A stretch of DNA of 64,000 nt from Trichosporon coremiiforme (lineage: Eukaryota > Basidiomycota > Tremellomycetes > Trichosporonales > Trichosporonaceae): NCBI GenBank assembly GCA_039545355.1, contig BCJJ01000001.1, positions 2,106,570 to 2,170,569 of the forward strand, given 5' to 3'. Shown here piece after piece: positions 19,916-30,967 of this stretch. The notes beneath the pieces were generated by a model. That model saw only the letters and a program-made list of their open reading frames with translations. It was not told the origin of the DNA and ran no database searches. A program made the translations under genes and the position numbers. Within the stretch, counting starts at the first letter, position 1. Every line of letters starts with the position of its first letter.

Positions 19916-22583
19916 TTACACACCAGCCAGCGCCCGTCGCCACCCCTCGCCCTCATTCATGAGCACTCTCCCGACCTCTCCAATCTCCATTCCCAATGCC
20001 AGTCTCCGATCGTCCATACTCCTGTACCCATCGGGTGCGGCGGTAAGAGCATGCGTCGCGACCAGACTGGATCGCACCAACGCCAACTCCGCATCAGACA
20101 ACAAGTCGTTGCTCTCGAGCAGCGCGCGGGTGAGCGCGTCGTGATCCTGTCGCAGGGCGCGCCACGTGATCTCCGGCACGCCCTCGCGGCGCACGCACCG
20201 GACCAAAGCGGCCAGGAGCATCTTCTGCTGCACGCTGCAGGTTTTCAGATACATGGCGACGGGGGAGGAGGACATGGCGTTCAGGACCTGCACCATGTCG
20301 CGTGCCGTTACGGCTTTGCGCTCGCTGGATGCCTTGCCCTTCGTCTTGGCCTTGGCGTCCTCGGTGCCGTCGCTCGTGCCCATGGCCACTTCGACGGCAC
20401 GCCTGCACGCGTCAAGCACACGACGCGCGTCGCCGTTCGTGCCCGCCATTTTTGTTGCGGCGAGCGTGATGGCGTCGGGCGTGAGGACCTTGTGCTCCTC
20501 CGTGCTCCGCGGGTGCGGGATGAGGCGAGACTGGACGATCTCGACGAGCGACGCGCGGTCGTATGGCTGGAACAGCAGCGTTTGGAGTCCGAGACGTGAC
20601 TTGATCTTGGCCGCGAGCTGCTGCGGGAGGTCCATCCTGTTCGCGATCGCGATGACGAAGAGCTGCGAATCGCGCAGCGTCGGCCAGTTGAAGAAGTTGT
20701 ACACCACGTCTTGCTTTGTTGTCAGGAGCTGGTCGAGCTCGTCCATCAGCACCACGCTGGAGTTAGCTAAAAATCTCAGGAGGAGTTAGCCTACAAGGTG
20801 TGACCTCGGGGACCGCGCACGCCGCCGATTCCGCCGGCTCCAGTCTTGCGCCCGAAGTGCGCCTCGAGACCGCGCAGCGCTGTCTTGGCGCTGCACCCCT
20901 GTTGGCCAGAGAGCGTCTCCCAGAGCACGGTGTAGGCGTGCTGCGGGGAGGGGATTTTGAGTCCATTGATCTCGACGTAGGAGAAGGGCGCGAGCTCGCC
21001 ATCCTCTGCCTTGCGCTTCAGCTCCTTCACGACCGCATGCACTGTCGCCGTCTTGCCCGTTCCAGGAACGCCGGCAATGTCTGGAGTCAGCTTGTTTCGT
21101 CCAGCGCCCATAGCTAGAGCCGCGACACTTACACAAACAACCACCGCCACCACCCTCAATGCCCTCCTCGACACGGGAGAGCACATCGACAAACTCCTCC
21201 TCGCGACAGGGCAGAGACTCGGGCGTCGCGCCAACGTGCAGAAGTCGGAGGGCGCGGTCGTACGGGTCGGTCGGGAGCGTGTCGATCTCCACGGTGGGCG
21301 GGAGATGGGACGCCGACGCCTTGGCATGAGGAGCGCGACGACGGCGGGTAGGTTCCTTCAGTTCCTCGGGCGCTTTCCGTTTCCTCCTCGTGGTCCCAGT
21401 CTTCTTCGGGGTCGCGGTCGCCTTCGTCGTTCTCCTCTTGCGTTTCGGCTTCTCCTCGTCCTCCTCCTCGTCCACGTCCATGGCCTCGTCCTCCTCCTCG
21501 TCAGATCCAGAACCGGCGGAGGCTACGCTGCCCTCGTCTTCCGAAGAGGACGACTCAGCTTCCTTCTCGGCCACCTCGGCGAGCGCCACGTCCCAAACCC
21601 CTTCGGCCCGGCCGCGTCCCTTCCACTCATCAATGTCGACCTTGAACACCTTGCCGCCACGCGCACCCATGTCGTACGCCCGGTCGCACCAGTACACGCC
21701 CTTGCGGACGTAGCTCCAGCCCTTCCACTTGGTCTGCCGCTCCTCGTCGGGGAACTGTTCCTTAAACACGGCCCGGGAGTAGATCGGCACCGTCTTGGTG
21801 AGTAAGGACAGGGGCAGGTCGGTCGTGACGGGACGCGTGGGAGAGGCGGCGAGGAGGACTTCGTTCTGTGCGTTAGCGAAGCACAGCGAGCGAGCAGCGC
21901 GATCAGAGCGAGCGGGCGGGGACTGCGTATCGCCCAGCACCGCGCGGCGTACTGCACATAGGTGCATGGAACCTCCCGGGCTCCAGTAAATTACTCACAT
22001 CTTCCAAATCCAAGTTCCGCATGACGCTGGGCAAATCCTGTCTGCGGAAGAACCAGTGAATCCTCGCCATCATCCTTGTTCCCCTGTCCTTGTCCTTGTC
22101 CTCGCCGTCTTCAGAGGCGGGAACAGGTTCCTCCCACAATCCGACGAGCACGCCGACACCCTCCTTCCCGCCCTCGACAGCGACCTGAACCCCGTCTCCA
22201 ATCGTGAATCGTACTTCGTCCCCCTTCTTCTTGGGTTTTGGCTTGGGTTTCGGCTTGGTGTTGGTGTCCTTGGCAAGGTCGACCTCGAGCTTCTTCCCCT
22301 TCCCCTTTGGGGTCGGGCTGCCCGCTCGAGGCGCGGGCTCCGTGTCCGATTCAGAGGATGAGGACTCAGAGGAGGAGGAGGGAAGAGCCGTATCCGTAGA
22401 TCGCTTGATTCTAGCATACGAGGTGTGATAGATCTTGCCTTCCTCTCCTTCGGCTGAGGGACCAGAGGGAGGATGCGTGCGACCAGTCGATAACCACTTG
22501 TAGTCGTACTTGGCCTGTTGCCTCGTTCGTACCGACGTGGGCGTGAAGAGCGCACTGCGCGCTGATCTTCTCGTTCCAACCAT
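19916..22583 (-). CDS. ORC1: Origin recognition complex subunit 1
   Basis: Exons 22583-21999, 21865-21133, 21080-20795 and 20756-19916 join in frame to 814 residues. The N-terminal half holds a BAH domain (about residues 50-280: WFFRRQDLPSV, NEVLLAASPTRPV, GVYWCDRAYD) split by an acidic/Ser-rich loop, then a basic linker (KRKRRTTKATATPKK). The AAA+ module follows: Walker A GVPGTGKT (about 443-450), Walker B VVLMDELDQLL (about 536), FFNWPT, NRMDLP sensor region, SRLGLQTLLFQPY and GDARRVLDACRRA. The C-terminus has the winged-helix fold. ORC1 is the ATP-binding subunit that marks replication origins. All three splice junctions restore conserved motifs (GCLYIAGVPG; GHTFVVLMDELD). The third intron is only 38 nt. 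Confidence 0.95.
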
Positions 22584-23380
22584 GGTGCGTCTCTTCACTG
22601 GTCGGTCGTCGCTGCTCGCTGCCTCGATCGAAACTGGACGGTAGGCTGGGTGGGCCGATTCGCGAACCGATTCACTCGATCTGTCGCTTATCGTGCAGCA
22701 ACGGCGAAATCTGAGTACCGGGAAGTCTGACGGGGCGAAAAGGGGAGGCGAGAAGACAGTATGTGTGCAGGTGAGGGTGAGTGTGTTGTTTTTGTTGTTG
22801 CTTGCGCCCAAGGCTGGTTCAGGGCAAAGAAGTTGGAGGACCTCCACTCAACACGCGACGCGAATCGGACGCGACCCGCCCATCTGATCCCACCGAGTCA
22901 GGTCTGCTTAGCACACTACTTACTCCCTCCGCAGACATCGACCGCATCTCTGGTCAGTGGATTCAGTGCTATTGCAACTCGAGACTCGCTGCGCTCGTCT
23001 CTTCCCGCCAGTGGTGCCATGAATGACTACATCTGTCTGCTAGGTATATTTCTATTCAAACTTGGCTTTGGCTTGAGCTTGTCGCTTGCGGCGCTTCTCC
23101 ATCATCGTCCTACTTCTACTAAACGTGCTGAGTCTTGGTCTGAGAGAGTCTTAATTGATAAAAACTGGGGAGGAAACAAGTCTAACGAGCAGCTGGAGAC
23201 TGCTCAACTAGGGAATCGAAAAAAATGGTGCTCTATACGTGCACCTTGGGTCGGAGCGGGCTCGCACCCGACGTACGCCGGAGACACATCGGTCCGTGCC
23301 GCAAAGGAAGCGGGCACGCCGCCTCGCTGCACCTGGCGTGCTCACGTCGCGTCGCTCCGCTCCGCGCGCTCGACGCGCGC
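22584..23380. other. Intergenic region, no gene seen
   Basis: Carries the ORC1 promoter and the 3' flank of PP2A. The bases just after the PP2A stop (23335-23380) are a dense run of GCG/GAGC words. No gene recognised. Confidence 0.55.
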
Positions 23381-24583
23381 TTAGAGGAAGTAGTCCGGCG
23401 GCCTGCGCGAGACGAGGGGCTCGCCCGCACGCGGAGCCGGGTCGAACTGGAGGAACGTGTACTTGAGGGCGTCGTCGACCTCGAGGATGGCGGCCTGGTT
23501 TCCGCATCTGTAGCAGTAGTTCGGCGCCGAGAAGATGGTGACGACGTTGCGCTCCTGCGACCACGAGAAGCCCTCCATGACAAGCTGGTGGGCACGGGCG
23601 ACGAGCGTGAGGCCGTTGTTGTGGTTGAACGCCTCGGAAATGTCCTGTCCGAACGTGTATCCAGCACCACGGGGGGAGATACCCCAGCCGCAACGGTCGT
23701 CGGGGTCAGACCAGAGCAGGTCACACATCGGGCCCTCGTGGGGAACCTCCTGGATACGGTCGATCGAGCGGATGTGGTCGAGCGTGTCGATCGAGGGCGA
23801 GAGACCGCCGTGCAGACAGAAGATCTGGTTGTCGATCAGAGCCGTCAGGGGCAGGTAATCGAAGAGGTCGGTAAAGAACTTCCAGACGTTCGCGTTGCCG
23901 TACTTGCGCAGACACTCGTCGTAGAAGCCGTACACCTGCGTGATCTGGCGCGACTCGTGGTTTCCACGGAGAATCGTGACGCGGTCCCGGTATCGCAGCT
24001 TGAGCGCGACGAGGAGCGTCACCGTCTCGACAGAGTAGTAGCCACGGTCGACGTAGTCGCCCATGAACAGGTAGTTGGTGTCGGGCGAGTTGCCACCGAT
24101 GCGGAACAGCTCAGAAAGGTCGTGCTGATGTCAGTGAAGGCTTCCCATCTCCAAACTCACGAATTGACCGTGGATGTCACCACAGACAGTCACAGGACAC
24201 CTGACGGGCTGGACGTTCGACTCCTCCATGAGGACCTCGCGGGCCTGGTTGTCAGCGAAAGACTGCTCGAACAGATTCAAGTTGCGATCGGGAGATGACT
24301 AAGACCGCTCCCAGCGTCATTCTGCGCTCAACGCCCTCCTTCGCGGTCACAAACACAGAGAGCATCACAATTAACAGTCTCACAAGCTCTCGCAGAAGCG
24401 GCCGGTTGGAGCTGGTCCCGTGCTCATTGTCCCTTCGCTGGTCCGCGCGACGGAAGAGCGTCCGCGGGGCTCTGTGCTCAATCAACGCACCTTGTCGCAG
24501 AGCTTCTTAACCTCAGTCTCGCTGAGGGGCTTGCACTGCATGAGCTGGGCAATCCAGCCGTCGACCTCATCGTTGGAGGACAT
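23381..24583 (-). CDS. PPH21: Serine/threonine protein phosphatase 2A catalytic subunit
   Basis: Exons 24583-24491, 24244-24161 and 24124-23381 give 306 residues, close to the 309 of metazoan PP2A C. All metallophosphatase motifs are present: CGDIHGQF (residues 52-59), [21 protein letters not shown] and the PP2A-type end DYFL with its methylatable C-terminal leucine. The product is the catalytic core of PP2A, which with scaffold A and regulatory B subunits dephosphorylates many cell-cycle and signalling proteins. The assignment over PP4 or PP6 rests on the [15 protein letters not shown] and [19 protein letters not shown] blocks. Unusually, the residue equivalent to Thr304 is proline (SRRPPDYFL). 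The first intron is long (246 nt). Confidence 0.95.
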
Positions 24584-25327
24584 GATGGATGCGTGTGTGC
24601 TGTGTTGGTAGATGCAAGAGTGTTGTGATTGATTGTTGGTGCGGGGGTGTTGGGTCTTTGAGGTATGCGCGCGCGGGGGCGAAAGGGAAACTTGTGATGA
24701 AGATTTGTTTTAGGCAGAAAGAGGGGGGTCTCTAACGGCGCTGCTGGCGGAGAGCAGCGGATCTAGGCGCGTCGAGAATGTGAGAAGGGGTGCAAAGTGG
24801 CCGGGGGAGATGGGCCTGGCGATGGAGAAGAGGAAGAGGTTGTCCTGCTTGCTCAACCGCGTCTGACACCATCGTGGCCACAGCGTCCTCCCGGCTTGCA
24901 CCCCAATTTGATCCCGCTCACCCCCCTGCCTGCTTCACTCCAAGCCTCATCCGTCAGTCAGTCTCGAGGATCGACGACGGAATCAAATTTCACGACTCGA
25001 CCTGGATTCAGGCGAGCGAGCACTCGCCCATTCGCCGTGTGTGGCACAGCCGATCCACTGTATGACGACATCCACCACCGTACAAGAGGTTCTACGAGTC
25101 AGTCACAACAAACTCTCTCTAAGCATACGAAGCATGTCATTGTTGCATGATAACTATCTCTACATCGGTGCATGGTGCATGTCAAGTCGGAACAACCCTC
25201 GCTATGGTGGCAATGGCATGGCAGTGGCAAGTCAGATGCAATATAAGATCAACGGGAACAGTCACAGTCACACTCTCTCTCTTCCTTCTGTCCCCTCTAT
25301 TTTCACACAATTCGTTTGGTGGTTCTT
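24584..25327. other. Intergenic region upstream of PP2A, no gene seen
   Basis: PP2A promoter and XRN1 3' flank. A short CACAGTCACACTCTCTCTC-type run near 25262 is the only simple sequence. See the separate entry for the coding-like stretch 25326-25442. Confidence 0.55.
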
Positions 25328-25442
25328 AATACCCCCGCGCCCAGTACTGAGGGTAATAGTACCCACTCTGTTGGCGGGGGTAGTAGGCTTGCTGAGGCGG
25401 GTAGTAAAGGTAGTACGGCGTCTGCGCGGCGGGATGCGAGTA
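25326..25442 (-). other. In-frame Tyr/Pro/Gln-rich reading frame directly after the XRN1 stop
   Basis: Immediately after the XRN1 TAG (25445-25443) the same frame stays open for 38 codons to a TAA at 25328-25326. It encodes a strongly biased peptide: segments include YSHPAAQTPYYLYYPPQQAY and QQSGYYYPQYWARGY. The codons follow the genomic preference (mostly TAC for Tyr, CAG for Gln, C- or G-ending Pro). It continues the low-complexity tail of Xrn1 naturally. It may be translated by stop readthrough, or be the end of the protein before a recent TAC-to-TAG change or a sequencing error. Confidence 0.6.
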
Positions 25443-28400
25443 CTAGTCGCTCGTCGACTGCGCGGCCGGCGTCGGCGCCTGAGCGGGAGCCTGAGCCTGG
25501 GCCGGGGCGGGCGCAGCAGGAGCCGGCGCGGCAGGCGCAGGAGCAGACTGGGTCTCGCCAGCGTTGGCCGAGGTGCCCTCCTTAGGCTCGCCCGACTGCT
25601 CCGCCTGGCCAGCATGTCCACCACGAGCACCACCACGTCCACCGCGGTGGCCGCCGCGACCTCCCCTAAAGTTGCCGCGGGGAGCACCGTTGTGGGCGCC
25701 ACCCCGGGGCGCACCCTGGTGGGCACCACGGCCACCTCCCCGTCCTCCACGGAAGGGCGGTCCGCCACGTCCGGCAACTGGCTGGCCAGGCTGGGCGCGG
25801 AGACCGTTCTGGTGACCCCCGCGTCCGCGGTGTCCTCCCCTTCCTCGTCCGGGCACGGGTCCGCCCTGCTGCACCTGCTGCACCTGCGGCTGCTGGGGCG
25901 GGAGCTGCTGAGCATAAAGGGGCGGCTGGGGGTGCGCCGTGGCGTGTTCCTGCGCGAAGGCGGCGTGGTTGAAGCCGCTGCTTCCGGAGAGGCGCCTGGC
26001 GGCAACGTTGGGGCTGACCGGCTTCACGTGCTTGATCGGGGCGGGGTGCTGGCGGGGCTGCGGGTGAGCCTTGCCGCCGTTGCCGAGCAGGGTGGCCTGC
26101 AGACGGTTCTGCTGCGACTGAGCGGCGAGAGCAGCCTCGGACGGCTTCTGGCCCTTGGCGGCGGCGCCGTACTTGAGCTCGCCGACCGGGGCAGCAATGT
26201 TGTGCTTGGGGTTCTTGGCAATTTTGACCGGGTTGTGAGCCGCGGCCGTCGAGGGCTGGTAGTGTTTGGGCGCGACGACGGGGCGGGGGCCGAGCTGGGG
26301 CTTGAACTCAGCCTGCTGGCCGACAGCCCTCGGCGCCGTGTTTGACGAGACCTGGAGCTGCGGGCGGGTCAGGTTGAGCACGGCTGTGAAGGGCACGGTC
26401 GAACCACGGTACTCGGCGCAGCGGCCGCCGAGAGTCTCGCCACCCATGAAGGGTACGTCCCAAACGACATCGATGTCGCGAGTGTTAATGCCGACAACGA
26501 CACCCTTCATGGCGAGAGGTACACCACCGGCGGCACGGTCCTGAGCCATGGTAACGCGGTCACCGAGACAGAACTGCTGACCCTGGAGGCGGTACTGCGA
26601 GTGCTCAGGCTTGAAGACGGCTTGGCGGGGAATGCCCTTGACGAGGGCACGCTTGATGGTCTCGCGCGACTTCTGCTGGCGGAAGAGATCCTCAACGTGC
26701 TGGATCTGCTGGACAGCCTCCTTCTCGAGCTGCTCCGAGAAGAGGCTGACGGGCTCGAGGTCCGTGAGACCCTCGGTCTTAAGCCACTTGTGCATGGCAC
26801 GGACGACCTCGATGGGGTTCTCGGCCGAGGGCGCGAGCTCCTCGGCGGTGACCATATCACCGCCTCGGTTGTCGAGGTGACGGAACGGTTCGGGGAACGC
26901 CTCCTTGTAGCGCTTAAGAATGTCGAAAGTCTTCTCCGAGTACTCCCATCCGCGGTCATTCTTGCGCGAGTAGCCCAGGACCTTGAGACCCTTGGACTCG
27001 AACTTGAGCGCGAGACCGATGTTCGTCTTCTGGTTACCGCTGAGCGCCACCATGAGTGTCGAGGTAATACGCGAAAGAGCCAGGGACGAAATGCCGAGGC
27101 GGCGGGCGAGGACATGGGAGGGGTAGTAGTGCGAGCTGGGGCGTTGCAGGACAATGCCAGTGAACTGAACGTTCTCGCGCTGTTCGTTGGGGAAGAACGC
27201 GATCTCGATGTTGAGTGCGTTTTCGGTCGTGTCAATGACCTGGGCGGCGACACCGTAGGCCATAGCGCCAAGGAAGATGACCTTGGTGCCCTTGGGGAAC
27301 TCTTCAGCAATGGGCGGCGCAGGCTGCTCGGTGTAGCGTTCATCCTCGACGGCGACGCGGTCGACGGCCATCTGGCGCGCCTGCAGGATCTCCTTGTCGG
27401 CTCCCTCGTAGTCCTTGACGAAAGCACCTGTGTCGAGGTGCTTCAACCCCTTCAGTGGTCGAATGTGCAGCACAACATCGACGCTGCCGGTGATGACACC
27501 GTACCTCTTAGAGTAGTGGTGCTCAATCTTGTCTGCCTCCTTGCGCCACTTGACGGCGCCAAAGCCATCGTGGTGCTTCGAGACAATGTTCATCTTGCGT
27601 CCAGAAGCCTGGAGGTGGTACTTGCAGCTGTCGTCCGAGACGGCCGCAATGATGCCCTCGTGCAGGTACGGCCACGAGTGGAACGTCTTCTGGCCGAGGA
27701 GCTTCTTCGCGATTTCGGCCGTCGAGTCCGTGTCGTGTTTGACGCGCATGGTGACAACCATGGACTGGTTCTTGCTGTCGGTCTGGAACACGTTGACGTG
27801 GTGGAAGCCGAGCGAGCCCTGGTGCGGCAACGTGTCCATGGACGGGAAGCCAGCGAGCAGCTCGCCTCCGATACGGACACCCTCGAGCAGGCCGTTGATA
27901 AGTTCGACACCGTCGCCGATAGCGGGGAGGGTGAAGGGCTCAGCCTTGCACTGGCAGGCGACGAGGTCGGGGAAGAAGCCGGGCAGTGACGAAGGGTAGT
28001 TCGTCAGCTCGTTGTCATCATGCGTGAACTGCGTTGCGGGCGTGTCGACACGGTTCCGGCTCTTCTCCTCGGGCGAAAGGCGCTGCTCGCGCTGGGCCAT
28101 AGTGCGGAGAAGACGATCCTCGTTGATGAACGGAATCTTCACAACCGCCTCCCAGTCTTGCTTCTTGCCGTTCATGTCAAGGTCGAAGAGCTTCGGGTAG
28201 AAGTCGATAATCGGCGACGTGTCCTCGTACATGAGGTCGCGGTACGCCTGGGGAACGTGCTCTTGCGAGTCGGCGGGCAGTACTCCCATGAGCTGCTGGA
28301 AGGGCAGGAACGGTTTGCCAATGTCAAAGTCAAACTTGAAGCTGGCAATGTCCTTGAGGTCCGAGATCATAGGGGCATAGTGGAAGTTGTAGAACCATCC

Positions 28401-30387
28401 CCAAGCGGGCACACCCTTGTAGTAGTAGTAGAGGATCCACTGGAGTCCCTCGATGTAGCGGTATACGATGGGGTGGAGCTCCTCCTTGTCGTCCCAGTTG
28501 ATGTCGAGCTTCTCCTTGTAGTACTTCCTCTTGGTCTCCACGAGCTTCTCGTTGAGCTTGTCCTCGTACGAGGTCTCAAAGTCCTCAATGTCGTTGTCGA
28601 CGACCTTGGCCTTGTCGTACTTGTTGAAGACGCGGGCGATGGCAGCCTGGCTCTCGAGGTCCTCCTCGGACTCCCATTCGCCCTCGCTCTCCTCGGCGTC
28701 TTCTCCGTCCTCCTGACCCTCGGTCTTCTCGGGCTTCTCCGGTCTGTCGTCGGCCGGATCAACATTGAAGCCGAGCACGATGAGCGGTTGCCCGTACGTG
28801 TCCTCCTCGTCCCACGTGCAGCGGAGGTTGAGGTTGTCCGCGAGCTCTTGCACAAATTTGCGGTCGCGCTCAGGGAGCGTGTTGACGATCTCGAGACGGT
28901 CCTTAGAGCTCGGGCGGGACTGGTGCTTCGTGACGAAAGCCTGGATCTGCTTGAGAATTTTGGCTTGGTCCTTGGTGATGATGAGCTTGCCCTTCTTCTT
29001 GGCCTTCTCCAGGGCGGCAATCTCCTTTTCCCGGTTGCCCTTGAACCAGTTGGCGTCCATGTACTCCTCCTCGAAACGCTGCTTCTCGTACTCGGACAGC
29101 TTGTCGAGCAGGAGCTGCAGGCGCGGGAGGGAGATGGTACCCTTGTCATTGAGGTAGCCGCCAGCCTCGGGGAGAATCTCCTTGTAAATCTTCCAGATCG
29201 TCTCAAGCGCACCCTCGTTGATGTGCAGGCCGGGTAGATGCGGCAGGAAATCGTTTCCGACGAAGAAACCCATGAGGATCCAGTCGTCGATGATACGCTC
29301 GAGGTCGTACTCGAACGAGATGGACTCCGCAACCGACTGGAACTCCATATCGAGGTATTCACGCAGCAGCGACAGGTGCAGCAGGAACATGTTCGAGTTG
29401 GCGAGCGAAACATTCTTCTTCGCCTTGCGGCCGAATGTGACCTCCTCACGGAGCAGACTGAAGTGCGGGTCGTGGCTGATCAGACCAAGCATGACGAGGT
29501 CGGCGTCGAGACCGTATAGACAGTGGCGGGTGTTGGGGTTGTAGCCAGGCTGAGCCTTCGTTTTACGGATGAAGTCCATAATCTTGTGCTCTCCTTCTCC
29601 AGGAACCTGAGCGTCAGCTAGAGCGGAGCTTCGCTAGCTCACCTCATGTCCACTGAGAATAACCTTGACACCGCGCCACTCGGCGTCCTCGGAGATACGC
29701 TTGCGAACGTAGTACTTGAGGTGCTCGGACAACCTGGCCATGAAAGGAGTTCCTGCTCGTTTAGCTGACACCGTGAACCTAGCAGCTGTGACCCACCAGG
29801 AGTGATACAGTTGGAGTCGAAAGCCTTCTCTTCCGGGAGCGTTTCTCCCTTGCGGAGGGCCTCCTCACGCTTCTCGCGGGCGTCACGAGCGGTACGGAAA
29901 CGACGAGAGCGTTGCTGGTTCATCTTGGCACGGGGGGCGACACCATCGATGGCCATGAAGAACACCTTGCGGGGCTTGATCTTCGTGAACAAGAAGTCGA
30001 TGTAGGCGAAGATGGCGAGGATCATCTGCTCCTCGGTGATGCGGAAGTGGGGGTCATCCTCAGATGACGGCGGGTGTGAGCAGTTGTGGATGATACCGTT
30101 CTGTCGTTAGTCTTTCGAGAGATGTTGGCGGCGCACCATATCCAGGCTGCTGTTAGCTACGAGGAGACACAAATTAGCTCACTAGAGGTTATCAAACACC
30201 GGGATCGAGTTGGGTGTGATCAGCTGCGAGGTAAGAGGATATCTCTCAGAGATCCATCGGAAGAACTGCGCGTCAGGTCGTGATCGAGGTGCTCATCATG
30301 AGCAGAGCTGCTGCCGGATGAGAGCCGGCACGTACTTTGGGGACACCTGTCTGTCAGTTCCGACCTACGACAAGCAAACTCACCCAT
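25443..30387 (-). CDS. XRN1: 5'-3' exoribonuclease 1
   Basis: Seven coding exons: 30387-30384, 30346-30336, 30265-30183, 30146-30137, 30100-29797, 29752-29643 and 29606-25443, giving 1561 residues. They restore the canonical start [15 protein letters not shown] and [15 protein letters not shown], then [45 protein letters not shown] and [10 protein letters not shown] with the acidic active-site residues of the XRN family. The central part carries the D1-D4/PAZ-like and SH3-like folds. The last 200 residues are Gln/Pro-rich followed by RGG/RG repeats, typical of RNA-binding, P-body-associated tails. Xrn1 degrades decapped 5'-monophosphate mRNA in the cytoplasm. Exon 1 encodes just ATGG, and exons 2 and 4 are 11 and 10 nt. 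The stop is followed by an in-frame coding-like extension. Confidence 0.96.
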
Positions 30388-30967
30388 CGTGGACAAAAAG
30401 CTACACTAGGAGTACAAACACGAGTCGAAAATTGATGACTGCCGCGTCTTTGCGCTGATAGTTGGGATGTATGTGTGGGTTGCGGGATCCAGCCGCGGAT
30501 GGACGGGGTCCTTTGCGCTCTTGCCTGCGAAGGGTATGTGTGTGTCGATGTGGGGTATCGAGCTCGCGTGTGAGCGTTGAGCCGAGTACAGAGGGAGGCC
30601 TGTGTGACCAGGCCGTGGAAGATGTGTGTAGAGTCAAGAAGGTGTGCGCGGGGGGATGGTGCGCTGTTACATGGAGAACGCAGGATCGAGCCGTGCAGGC
30701 GGTAGTCTCTGGCAGGATCCGCGCGCGTTGAGTCATAGCCCCTGGCCACTGGCTGGCAATTGATAGGCGGCGACCATAGGCGTGGAGAAGGGGGCACCAC
30801 GTGGCGATTATCATTTTGGTCCCGCGTCTCGGCCCGGCTGATGACCTCCACCACTGAAAGATCGGAGGAAGCGCTCGGCACTGCGCGTTGCCGTCGGAGG
30901 TGGAGGGAAGGACAAGAAAGTTGGCATCACGCAGCTGCCTAAACCTGTCAACAAACATCTGACCACC
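30388..30967. other. Divergent promoter region of XRN1 and ATP23
   Basis: A 580-bp spacer between head-to-head genes. No gene or firm motif seen; short open frames have no protein character. Confidence 0.55.

Noticed and set aside
23225..24298. Plus-strand open frame of 357 codons
   Set aside because: Antisense to the certain PP2A catalytic subunit gene.
25443..25548. An intron removing the XRN1 stop codon
   Set aside because: The only GT...TAG pair (25548-25443) has a poor GTCTGC donor and breaks the reading frame.
26601..29237. Two long plus-strand open frames (462 and 405 codons)
   Set aside because: They lie wholly antisense to XRN1 exon 7 and have the Leu/Val/Arg/Asp-rich composition that GC3-biased coding DNA gives on its opposite strand.
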